The notes beneath the pieces were generated by a model. It ran no database searches, was not told the DNA's origin, and saw only the letters and a program-made list of their open reading frames with translations. A program made the position numbers and the translations under genes. Positions 22,008 to 30,012 of a stretch of 64,000 nt of DNA are shown here, one piece after another. The DNA lies in assembly GCF_001038505.1 (NCBI RefSeq), contig NZ_LDPY01000001.1, positions 2,294,001 through 2,358,000 of the forward strand, read 5' to 3'. Each line of letters opens with the position of its first letter. Position 1 is the first letter of the stretch. The stretch comes from Puniceibacterium sp. IMCC21224. Lineage in GTDB: Bacteria > Pseudomonadota > Alphaproteobacteria > Rhodobacterales > Rhodobacteraceae.

Positions 22008-24167
22008 ATGCAAGAACCGGCCATCACCACGGACCTGATCGCAGCCCACGGCATCAAGCCCGATGAATACGACCGCATCCTGCAAATCCTTGATCGCGAA
22101 CCCAGCTATACCGAGCTTGGGATCTTTTCGGCCATGTGGAATGAACACTGCTCTTACAAGTCGTCCAAGAAGTGGTTGCGCACCCTGCCGACCACCGGCC
22201 CGCAGGTGATCTGCGGCCCCGGTGAAAATGCGGGCGTTGTCGATATCGGGGACGGTCAGGCCGTGGTCTTCAAGATGGAAAGCCACAACCACCCCTCATA
22301 TATCGAACCGTATCAGGGCGCGGCGACCGGTGTTGGTGGCATCCTGCGTGATGTGTTCACCATGGGCGCGCGGCCCATCGCGGCGATGAACGCGCTCAGC
22401 TTTGGTGAGCCGACGCATCACAAAACCAAACGCCTTGTCCATGGCGTGGTCGAAGGTGTCGGCGGCTACGGCAACGCCTTTGGCGTCCCGACCGTTGGCG
22501 GCGAAGTCCGGTTTCACAGCGCCTATAACGGCAACTGCCTGGTCAACGCCTTTGCCGCCGGCCTCGCCGACGCGGACAAGATCTTTTATTCTGCGGCGTC
22601 TGGTGTGGGGCGTCCGGTTGTCTACCTTGGTGCCAAGACGGGGCGCGACGGGGTTGGCGGCGCGACCATGGCCAGTGCCGAGTTCGACGAAACCATCGAG
22701 GAAAAGCGCCCCACGGTTCAGGTTGGCGACCCTTTCACCGAAAAGCGTCTGATGGAGGCGTGTCTTGAGCTGATGCAGACCGGGGCCGTGATCTCGATTC
22801 AGGATATGGGTGCGGCCGGTCTGACCTGTTCGGCAGTCGAAATGGGTGACAAGGGCGAATTGGGCGTGCGGCTGGACCTGGAAAAGGTGCCGTGCCGCGA
22901 ACCCGGCATGACTGCCTACGAAATGATGCTGTCAGAGTCGCAAGAACGGATGCTGATGGTGCTGGACCCCGCACGCGAGGATGTCGCCCGTGCAGTTTTC
23001 GAAAAATGGGACCTCGACTTTGCTATCGTTGGTGAGACAATCTCTGAGGATCGTTTCCTCATCGTTCACAATGGTGAGGTCAAGGCAGACATGCCGCTGC
23101 GCGCCTTGTCGGGCAATTCGCCGGAATACGACCGGCCATGGGAAGAAACGCCACAGGCCGAACCGCTGGCGGATGTCCCCGGTATCGACCCGATCGACGG
23201 GCTCAAGGCGCTGCTCACCAGCCCGAATTACTGCGCCCGCCAGTGGGTTTACGAACAATATGACAGTCAGGTCATGGCTGACACCATGCGCATCCCCGGC
23301 TTTGGCGCCGGTGTGATCCGCGTACATGGCACCGACAAAAAGCTGGCCTTTACTTCGGACGTGACACCGCGCTACGTGCGCGCCAATCCGGTTGAGGGCG
23401 GCAAACAGGCGGTGGCCGAGGCGTTCCGCAATCTGTGTGCCGTTGGCGCACGGCCGCTGGCAACGACCGACAACATGAACTTTGGCAACCCCGAAAAGCC
23501 GCGGATCATGGGGCAGTTCGTCGGCGCGATTCAGGGGATCGGCCAGGCCTGCATCGCACTGGATATGCCAATCGTCTCTGGCAACGTGTCGCTATACAAT
23601 GAAACCGACGGTCAGGGCATCCTGCCGACCCCAACCATCGGCGCGGTGGGCCTTATTGGTGCGGGCGAAGAACCGATCCTGGGCTATGCCCGCGACGGCC
23701 ATGTCGCCCTGTTGATCGGCCACACCGCCGGGCATCTGGGGCAGTCCGCCCTGCTGGCCGAGGTGTTCAACCGCGAAGATGGCGATGCCCCCGCCGTGGA
23801 TCTGGCGGCTGAGCGGCGCAACGGTGATTTCATTCGGGCCGAGCGTGCGTTGATCGGCTGTTGCACCGACCTGTCGGACGGTGGTCTGGCGCTTGCCGCG
23901 TTCGAGATGGCCGAGGCGTCAGGCGTTGGCGTGCAAATCGACACAGACGACACTGCCGCGCTGTTTGGTGAGGATCAGGCCCGGTATCTGGTGGCCTGCG
24001 ATTTCGACGCCGCAGAGGCGCTGATGGCGGCGGCGGGTCAGGCCGATGTGCCCGTGATCAGCGTCGGACGCTTTGGCGGCGACAGCGTACAGTTCGGCAA
24101 GACCTCGGCACCGCTCGCGGAACTGGCACAAATATACCGCGAGACATTTGGCGCGACCTTCGGCTGA
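22008..24167 (+). CDS. purL: Phosphoribosylformylglycinamidine synthase subunit PurL
   Basis: A 719-residue purine-synthesis enzyme of the small PurL type, which works with separate PurS and PurQ. It converts FGAR to FGAM with ATP and ammonia. Conserved elements include [35 protein letters not shown], a [15 protein letters not shown] segment and the second-half CTDLSDGGL. The ATG at 22008 follows GGGGAG; a GTG seven codons upstream is possible. purS and purQ are not adjacent, as far as the window shows. Confidence 0.95.
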   Translation: MQEPAITTDLIAAHGIKPDEYDRILQILDREPSYTELGIFSAMWNEHCSYKSSKKWLRTLPTTGPQVICGPGENAGVVDIGDGQAVVFKMESHNHPSYIEPYQGAATGVGGILRDVFTMGARPIAAMNALSFGEPTHHKTKRLVHGVVEGVGGYGNAFGVPTVGGEVRFHSAYNGNCLVNAFAAGLADADKIFYSAASGVGRPVVYLGAKTGRDGVGGATMASAEFDETIEEKRPTVQVGDPFTEKRLMEACLELMQTGAVISIQDMGAAGLTCSAVEMGDKGELGVRLDLEKVPCREPGMTAYEMMLSESQERMLMVLDPAREDVARAVFEKWDLDFAIVGETISEDRFLIVHNGEVKADMPLRALSGNSPEYDRPWEETPQAEPLADVPGIDPIDGLKALLTSPNYCARQWVYEQYDSQVMADTMRIPGFGAGVIRVHGTDKKLAFTSDVTPRYVRANPVEGGKQAVAEAFRNLCAVGARPLATTDNMNFGNPEKPRIMGQFVGAIQGIGQACIALDMPIVSGNVSLYNETDGQGILPTPTIGAVGLIGAGEEPILGYARDGHVALLIGHTAGHLGQSALLAEVFNREDGDAPAVDLAAERRNGDFIRAERALIGCCTDLSDGGLALAAFEMAEASGVGVQIDTDDTAALFGEDQARYLVACDFDAAEALMAAAGQADVPVISVGRFGGDSVQFGKTSAPLAELAQIYRETFGATFG

Positions 24168-24181
24168 ACCTGAAATCTACG

Positions 24182-24205
24182 CCCTCTTTCAGTCATGGGA
24201 GAGGG
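24182..24205. terminator. Hairpin between convergent purL and VWA genes
   Basis: CCCTCT (24182-24187) pairs with AGAGGG (24200-24205) around a 12-base loop, 14 bases after the purL stop and 15 before the VWA stop. No strong T run follows on either side, so this is a modest bidirectional terminator candidate. Confidence 0.4.
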
Positions 24206-24220
24206 TCACAGCCTGCCGTC

Positions 24221-25480
24221 TCAGTCGTCCAGCATCCGCATCAGCCGCATCTTTTCCCCCACATCGTCGGGCCGCGATATTGCGGTGGCCAGATCCTGTA
24301 GCGACTGGATCGAATGCCCGGCGCGGAAACTGTGAACATGCGGCAGCATCGCCCGGATCCCGGCAGCCTTGGGCGCAAACCCGTCCCAGCGCAGCAGCGG
24401 ATTGAGCCAGATCAGCCGACGCGACGACAGATGCAGCCGCTCCATCTCACGCGCCAGCCCCCCGGCCGGATCGCGGTCCAGGCCGTCGGTGATCAACAAT
24501 ACCACCGCACCCTGCCCCATCACCCGCCGTGACCAGTCCCGGTTGAACGCATGCAGCGACGCACCAATCCGGGTTCCCCCCTCCCAATCCTGCGCTTCTG
24601 CCCCGGCGGCCTTGAGCGCGGTATCGACATCCCGCGTCGCCAGATGGCGGGTGATGTTGGTCAGCCGTGTGCCAAAGGTGAAGGCGTGGACTTTGGCCCA
24701 GCCCGCGCCCTTTTCATTCGCCACGGCATGCAGGAAATGCAGCACCATACGGCTGTATTGCGACATCGACCCCGAAATATCGCACAAAACCACAAGGTTG
24801 GGCCAACGCGGTCGCGGCGTGGTATGAGCAAAGCTGCGAAGCTCGCCTCCGTGCCGCATCGCTGCGCGGATCGTGCGCCGCCAGTCCGTGTGCCGTCCAT
24901 TCACTGCGGCCATCCCCCGGCGCGACGGGATCGGTTTGACCGGCAGGCTGAGCCGCGCCAGCATGCGCTTGGCCTCGGCAACCTCGGCGGTCGACATCTG
25001 CTCGAAATCGAGGCTGCGCAGCTTTTCCTCGGCGGACATCGTCATCGAGGCATCGACCTCGATCTTTGTCTCATCCTTACCGCTTTCTGGCGGTTCGGGG
25101 ATATCTGGCGCCTGCCCGTCCAGCAGCGCCTCGGCGGCACGCTTCTCGGCTGCCTGCGCCAGCTTTTCCTCTTGAACGCCCCGGATGGCGGGCAACATCA
25201 TCGACATCATATGCTCAAGATAGCGTGGATCGCGCCAATAGAGCCGAAAGATCTGGTTATAGACCGTACGATGTTCTGGCCGGTTCACGAAACAGGCATG
25301 CAACGTCCAGTAAAAATCAACCTTGTCCGAAAAGCCCGCCGCCTCAACGGCGCGCACGGCGTCAATGACCCGACCGGGCCCCACCGGAAGACCGGCCCGA
25401 CGCAAAGCGCGTGCAAAATGGGTGATATTGTCTGCCAGTCGCGGCGTTTCGGGGATGTCCAATGGCGCGTATTCGGGCAA
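24221..25480 (-). CDS. VWA domain protein, CoxE-like
   Basis: A 419-residue cytoplasmic protein with a C-terminal von Willebrand A domain. The metal-dependent adhesion site is DISGSMS starting at Asp234, with a later TDG. CoxE-type VWA proteins act with MoxR-type AAA+ ATPases to insert metals or assemble enzymes. A charged helical linker (residues ~100-175) precedes the domain. Translation starts at TTG with GGGAGG ten bases upstream. Its usual partner, the MoxR gene, lies 1.7 kb upstream on the same strand, cut off by two genes on the opposite strand. Confidence 0.85.
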   Translation of the reverse strand: MPEYAPLDIPETPRLADNITHFARALRRAGLPVGPGRVIDAVRAVEAAGFSDKVDFYWTLHACFVNRPEHRTVYNQIFRLYWRDPRYLEHMMSMMLPAIRGVQEEKLAQAAEKRAAEALLDGQAPDIPEPPESGKDETKIEVDASMTMSAEEKLRSLDFEQMSTAEVAEAKRMLARLSLPVKPIPSRRGMAAVNGRHTDWRRTIRAAMRHGGELRSFAHTTPRPRWPNLVVLCDISGSMSQYSRMVLHFLHAVANEKGAGWAKVHAFTFGTRLTNITRHLATRDVDTALKAAGAEAQDWEGGTRIGASLHAFNRDWSRRVMGQGAVVLLITDGLDRDPAGGLAREMERLHLSSRRLIWLNPLLRWDGFAPKAAGIRAMLPHVHSFRAGHSIQSLQDLATAISRPDDVGEKMRLMRMLDD

Positions 25481-25605
25481 TTTATGCGGTCCTCCCGTCT
25501 CGCTAAGAGAGCGATGCTTATTTCAGCTCACCTTAAAAGGGAGCCTGTGTTACAGTATATGGACTATATTTTGATTCGAATTTCATTGCCATTGGACCCT
25601 TGGCC

Positions 25606-26361
25606 ATGTTTCCAGTTCAATTTGCCTCTGCCATTATTGCGATATTTACTGCAATTGTCGGATATTACGTGACAACGGTGGTCGAAGAGATCCGCTCTGG
25701 CACTGCGATCATCTATGACGCGCGACGGGTGAACGACACAGTGAACGGGTCGACAGAAGTGGTCGCCGTTCTTGACGTCAAAAACGTCTCGCGCTCTGCA
25801 ACGGTCAAAAACCTCTACATTGGCATCAAATGCCTTGAAAATAAGCCGGCCTGCTTTCAGGGCGCTGGACCAGCGGCGATTAAACAAGAGGTACTCTTTG
25901 CGCCCATTGCTGGCAAAGTGACCTACAAAATGGTCACGCCAGTTGTCGCCGAAATAAGGGTGTCGCTGGTTCCCGGAGCAAAGGTATCGATGCGATATTT
26001 TGCTAACCCGAACAATACATCGGACATGATATTTATATATTATCCTGATAGTGTCGCTGGCGATGTTTCGCAATCCGAGCCAACGCTCGTCCAGGCAATC
26101 AAGACTGCGCTGAATCCGCCCGCCAGTCCCTCCAGAACACCGGTTTTTCTTGAACAAGGCGGCATTACCGCCCTGCTGGTTGAATATTACTTTGTCGTCA
26201 TGGCCTGGGCGATGTCCGCAGCAATACTGTTGTTGGGTGCAACCACTGTGTTCTGGGCGATCCATTCTCTTGGCGCTGGCCGAAAAAAACCAACGGAGAC
26301 TGAAGATGTTCAAAAAATTTCTGTCGATCTTGTTCTTCGGACTTCCGATCCCAGCCTCTAG
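25606..26361 (+). CDS. Unknown two-helix membrane protein
   Basis: A 251-residue protein I do not recognise. A hydrophobic helix near residues 5-22 and a second near 203-226 would hold a ~180-residue soluble domain, probably periplasmic, between them; a short polar tail follows. The middle is beta-rich, with runs such as VVAVLDVKNVSRSATVKNLYIG. Its codon use is noticeably more AT-rich than the neighbours (for example around 26020-26050). It overlaps the next gene by 56 bases. The pair sits between the VWA and MoxR genes on the opposite strand, which suggests an acquired insert. Confidence 0.6.
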   Translation: MFPVQFASAIIAIFTAIVGYYVTTVVEEIRSGTAIIYDARRVNDTVNGSTEVVAVLDVKNVSRSATVKNLYIGIKCLENKPACFQGAGPAAIKQEVLFAPIAGKVTYKMVTPVVAEIRVSLVPGAKVSMRYFANPNNTSDMIFIYYPDSVAGDVSQSEPTLVQAIKTALNPPASPSRTPVFLEQGGITALLVEYYFVVMAWAMSAAILLLGATTVFWAIHSLGAGRKKPTETEDVQKISVDLVLRTSDPSL

Positions 26362-27187
26362 CGAGGTCGTGCAGGTTTGGGTCATGGTCGACTATCTGTC
26401 CGCCCCCTTCCCGATCGACAGCAGGATCGAGGTCTTCAAGAATGGGCAACTGATGGGAAACGTCAAAGGCCAGCAGACCGGCATGTTTAGGTACACCTTT
26501 GACCTCGACACCTGTGAAGGTGACATTCGGTTCCGCGTTATCTCGGACAGCCCTGCGTTCAAGATCGACCCGGAATATTATGACTGTAAGTCGCCGGATG
26601 TTATGGTCATGGCCGAGATAAGCACCATCTACGCGTCTGTTGAAGTCGACGCCCAACCCCAGACTTCGGGCATTTACACACAGTGGATAAATACAGCGCT
26701 GACAACAGACCAGGCGGTCCTTGCTGCCATGGGCGCCCAAGCGAACGGCAATCAGATCGCGATATTTCAGGCACTTTCAACCGGCGACATGGGTGAAGTC
26801 GCGTTTTATGCCAATGAAAACGCAGCCCTTGCACGAAAGGCCGCCCAGACATCGGCTGCGCTTGGATATGCCACACTCAGCTACGATTCGGGCTATCGCG
26901 CCATGGGACTCGATCCTGAATCGGCAGTGCCGCTGGTGATGCTGGATGCCTCGCAGAACAACATCCCGGTACTGACCGATGCGGGTGGCGCGATCCTGCA
27001 AAAATTCAACCAGACCGCGGTCACGACATCATCGGTGCAATGGACCGGCGCGACGACGCGGGCGCTGCGTTTCATCCCCGCCGATCCGCAACAGACCGGG
27101 CTGCTACAAATCGATTCCGCCGAACAAGCCGCCAGACTTGTTTTTGACCCCAGCGGTCGGGCCTTGCTGCCCGCACCGGACAGCTGA
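26306..27187 (+). CDS. Unknown secreted protein
   Basis: A 293-residue protein of unknown function with a signal peptide (MFKKFLSILFFGLPIPASSE). GGAG seven bases before the ATG supports this start, inside the end of the previous gene. The mature part has an N-terminal beta-like segment with two cysteines (in DTCEGD and YYDCKS) and a helical, Ala/Gln-rich second half. No catalytic motif is visible. The overlap implies coupled translation with the membrane protein, so the two probably act together at the envelope. It stops ten bases from the convergent MoxR gene. Confidence 0.6.
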   Translation: MFKKFLSILFFGLPIPASSEVVQVWVMVDYLSAPFPIDSRIEVFKNGQLMGNVKGQQTGMFRYTFDLDTCEGDIRFRVISDSPAFKIDPEYYDCKSPDVMVMAEISTIYASVEVDAQPQTSGIYTQWINTALTTDQAVLAAMGAQANGNQIAIFQALSTGDMGEVAFYANENAALARKAAQTSAALGYATLSYDSGYRAMGLDPESAVPLVMLDASQNNIPVLTDAGGAILQKFNQTAVTTSSVQWTGATTRALRFIPADPQQTGLLQIDSAEQAARLVFDPSGRALLPAPDS

Positions 27188-27197
27188 CGCACTGGCG

Positions 27198-28109
27198 TTA
27201 CCCCGACGTGACCAAATTTGTTTTGGCCTCGTCCAGCAGACGCTTAGCCTCTGAGCCTTGGATTTTCTGAATGTCGTCCTGATATTTCAGGATTGCGCCC
27301 AGGGTGTCGCTGATCACCTCGGGCGAGAGGTTGATCACATCCAGCGCAAGCAGGCATTTGGCCCAGTCAATCGTTTCCGCGACGCCGGGCTTCTTGAACA
27401 GATCCTCGGTGCGCAGGCGTTGGACAAAGGCTACGATCTCTCGGCTCAGATTTTCGGCGGCTTCAGGGGCGCGGCTGTGCAAAATCTCGATCTCGCGATC
27501 AAAGGTCGGATAGTCGACCCAGTGATACAGGCAGCGGCGTTTCAGCGCATCATGCACCTCGCGCGTGCGGTTCGAGGTCAGGATCACGATCGGCGGCTCT
27601 GGCGCTTTGATGGTGCCAAGTTCGGGGATCGTGACCTGGAAATCCGACAGCGCCTCCAGCAGGAACGCTTCGAATGGTTCATCGGTGCGGTCAAGTTCGT
27701 CAATCAACAGTACCGGCGCACCGCCGGGTTGCGGGCGCATCGCCTGAAGCAACGGACGCTCCACCAGAAACTCGTCCGAGAACAGTTCGGTCTTCAGGCT
27801 TTGACGATCCGCACCACCCGACGCCTCTGCCGTTCGGATGGCAATCATCTGGGCGGGAAAGTTCCACTCATACACAGCCGACGCCGCATCCAGTCCTTCG
27901 TAACATTGCAGCCGGATCAGACGTCGATCCAGCGTAGCCGCCAGCGCCTTGGCGATCTCGGTCTTGCCGACACCCGCCTCACCCTCAAGAAACAAGGGCC
28001 GACCCAGCTTGAGCGACAGAAACACCACGGTGGCCAGGGGCCGTGCGCAGATATAGCCGGACTGCGCCAGCAGGCTTTGAACCGCGTCGATGTCGGGGGG
28101 GATGGTCAT
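27198..28109 (-). CDS. MoxR family AAA+ ATPase
   Basis: A 303-residue AAA+ ATPase of the MoxR/CoxD branch. Walker A is GEAGVGKTE at residues 43-51, Walker B is LLIDELDRTDE, and sensor 1 lies in VILTSNRTRE. These ATPases remodel or activate partner proteins together with a VWA protein, here the CoxE-like product encoded downstream on the same strand. GGAGAG precedes the ATG. In related bacteria the two genes are usually adjacent. Confidence 0.88.
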   Translation of the reverse strand: MTIPPDIDAVQSLLAQSGYICARPLATVVFLSLKLGRPLFLEGEAGVGKTEIAKALAATLDRRLIRLQCYEGLDAASAVYEWNFPAQMIAIRTAEASGGADRQSLKTELFSDEFLVERPLLQAMRPQPGGAPVLLIDELDRTDEPFEAFLLEALSDFQVTIPELGTIKAPEPPIVILTSNRTREVHDALKRRCLYHWVDYPTFDREIEILHSRAPEAAENLSREIVAFVQRLRTEDLFKKPGVAETIDWAKCLLALDVINLSPEVISDTLGAILKYQDDIQKIQGSEAKRLLDEAKTNLVTSG

Positions 28110-28336
28110 GGTCTCTCCTTGCTGAGCCCTGTCTTGCTGCACTTCGCATGCGATAGGGTCAATAGGTCAAAAGTCGCATGGCCCCGGTGTAAAAGCCGCG
28201 AAAAAGCCCCGAAAGATTGACGCAACGGCGCCAAAATGCCATCATTTCATCTGGAAAATCATGCTACGCGGGACCAACCCCGAGCAAGAGGCAACACCGC
28301 AGTGAACACGACCCTGGATTCGGCGCGGACCTGATT

Positions 28337-29368
28337 ATGCGCATTACCGCTGTCACCTGCGTCAAAAACGAAGGCCCGTTCCTGCTGGAATGGATCGCCT
28401 ACAACCGGCTGATTGGGGTTAGTGATTTCCTGTTCTATTCCAACGATTGCACCGACGGCACCGACCGGCTGCTCGACCGGCTGGCGGCCTGTGGTCTGGT
28501 GCACCATTTGCCCAACCCCGCCAAGGGGCGCAACTACCAGATGGAGGCGCTGCAACACGCCGCCAGACAGAACATTGTGCGTGATGCTGATTGGGTCTGG
28601 GTCGCGGATGTCGATGAATTCCTGAATATCCACACGGGCAACAACAGCATTCCCGCACTGATCAACGCCTGTGGCGATCCGCAGGCGATCAGCGTCACGT
28701 TCCAGTTCTTTGCCAATGGCGGCGTCACCACGTTCAAAGACCGGCCAGTGATTTCCCAATTCACTCACAGCCACAACCCAGATTTGTGGTGCGCGGACTT
28801 CGCGATAGAGGTCAAGACACTGGTTCGCACAGATTTTCCGCTACAGTATTTTGGCGCGCATCGCCCGTTCTTTCGCAATGATCTGCCAGAGCAGCAGCAA
28901 CCGGTCTGGACCGACGGGTCGGGACGTGCGGTGCCCGCAAAATTTCGCGTTGCCGCCAACCCGCGCAGGCTCCGCAAATTCCCGGCAGCCGGGGCGCGTG
29001 AACATGCGACGCTGAATCATTATGCGCTGCGTTCCCTCGACAGTTATCTGGTCAAGAATGACCGCGGGGATGTGAACCGCGCGGGCCGTGCCTTTGACGA
29101 CACGTATTGGCGCGAACGCAATGATCCGGCGTGGAAAGATCTGTCAATCCGCCGCTACCTGCCATCGCTTGAGGCCGCGATAGCGGACCTGAAATCCGAT
29201 CCAGAACTTGCAGCATTGCATCAGAATTGCGTGCAGTTGCATCGCAACAGGTGCAGCGAACTCAGGGCACTGCCCGCCTATGCGGCGATGTACGCGCAAC
29301 TGCATGATGCCCCGGCCTCTCCTCCCGGCGAGGTCGATTTGATGCAGGATTTGGGGCTGATGCCATGA
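28337..29368 (+). CDS. Glycosyltransferase family 2-like (DxD) protein
   Basis: A 343-residue glycosyltransferase of the Glyco_tranf_2_4 type. The start MRITAVTCVKNEGPFLLEW is the family N terminus, and Asp91-Val-Asp93 in VADVDEFLN is the metal/nucleotide-sugar DxD motif. The C-terminal HYALRSLDSYLVK block is shared with the two other glycosyltransferases of this cluster. There is no signal or membrane segment. It opens a five-gene operon; its stop overlaps the next start by four bases. The ribosome site is weak. Donor and acceptor are unknown. Confidence 0.8.
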   Translation: MRITAVTCVKNEGPFLLEWIAYNRLIGVSDFLFYSNDCTDGTDRLLDRLAACGLVHHLPNPAKGRNYQMEALQHAARQNIVRDADWVWVADVDEFLNIHTGNNSIPALINACGDPQAISVTFQFFANGGVTTFKDRPVISQFTHSHNPDLWCADFAIEVKTLVRTDFPLQYFGAHRPFFRNDLPEQQQPVWTDGSGRAVPAKFRVAANPRRLRKFPAAGAREHATLNHYALRSLDSYLVKNDRGDVNRAGRAFDDTYWRERNDPAWKDLSIRRYLPSLEAAIADLKSDPELAALHQNCVQLHRNRCSELRALPAYAAMYAQLHDAPASPPGEVDLMQDLGLMP

Positions 29369-30012
29369 CCTGCCGCGTCATCAACCTTGGCCTGCCGAAA
29401 TCCGGCACCACGACGCTGGCACGTGCGTTGGAACAGGCCGGTCTGCGCGTGGCCGATCACAAGATCCGCCGGGGCCGCAATCCTGACCTTGCGATTGCCG
29501 GATCTTACGTCGCGCGGCAGCTTTATGACGGATATTTTCGCTCGGGCGATCCGCTCGAACGACTGGGCGGGTTTGATGCGCTGACCGAAGTGTCGGTACT
29601 GACGCGGGATCTGTGCCTGTGGCCGCAATGTGATTTCGGGCTGATCACGGCGCTACGTGAGCGCCACCCGGATCTGCGGTTTGTGGCATCGTGGCGCGCG
29701 CCACGGTCGCTGTCCGGCAGTATGTTGCGCTGGTCCAATCTGGGCACCGATCGTTTGCCCCAGGGTCAGGTGCCTGGCCTGCCGCGCGGCTTTGGCGAAA
29801 CCACGCTAGAGCGGGTGCAGTGGATCGAAGCGCATTACGCCTTTTTACGAATGATGTTCAGGGATGACCCCCGGTTTCTGGAATATGATGTTGCAGATCC
29901 CGAGGCACCGGAAAAGATCGGTGCGCATCTGGGCCTGACGCTGCCGTGGTGGGGTAAGGCGAATGAAAACACCGGCATGCCAGCGACACTGATCAGGCGC
30001 GGTTTGGCCTGA
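29365..30012 (+). CDS. Sulfotransferase family protein
   Basis: A 215-residue protein with the PAPS 5'-phosphosulfate loop LPKSGTTTLARAL (Pro11-Lys12-Ser13-Gly14-Thr15) at its N terminus and a probable 3'-phosphate block SWRAPRSLSGSMLRW. It should transfer sulfate from PAPS to a hydroxyl, most likely of the glycan made by the neighbouring glycosyltransferases. It is coupled on both sides: ATGA overlap with the previous gene and TGATG overlap with the next. Slightly shorter than typical carbohydrate sulfotransferases. Confidence 0.75.
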   Translation: MTCRVINLGLPKSGTTTLARALEQAGLRVADHKIRRGRNPDLAIAGSYVARQLYDGYFRSGDPLERLGGFDALTEVSVLTRDLCLWPQCDFGLITALRERHPDLRFVASWRAPRSLSGSMLRWSNLGTDRLPQGQVPGLPRGFGETTLERVQWIEAHYAFLRMMFRDDPRFLEYDVADPEAPEKIGAHLGLTLPWWGKANENTGMPATLIRRGLA

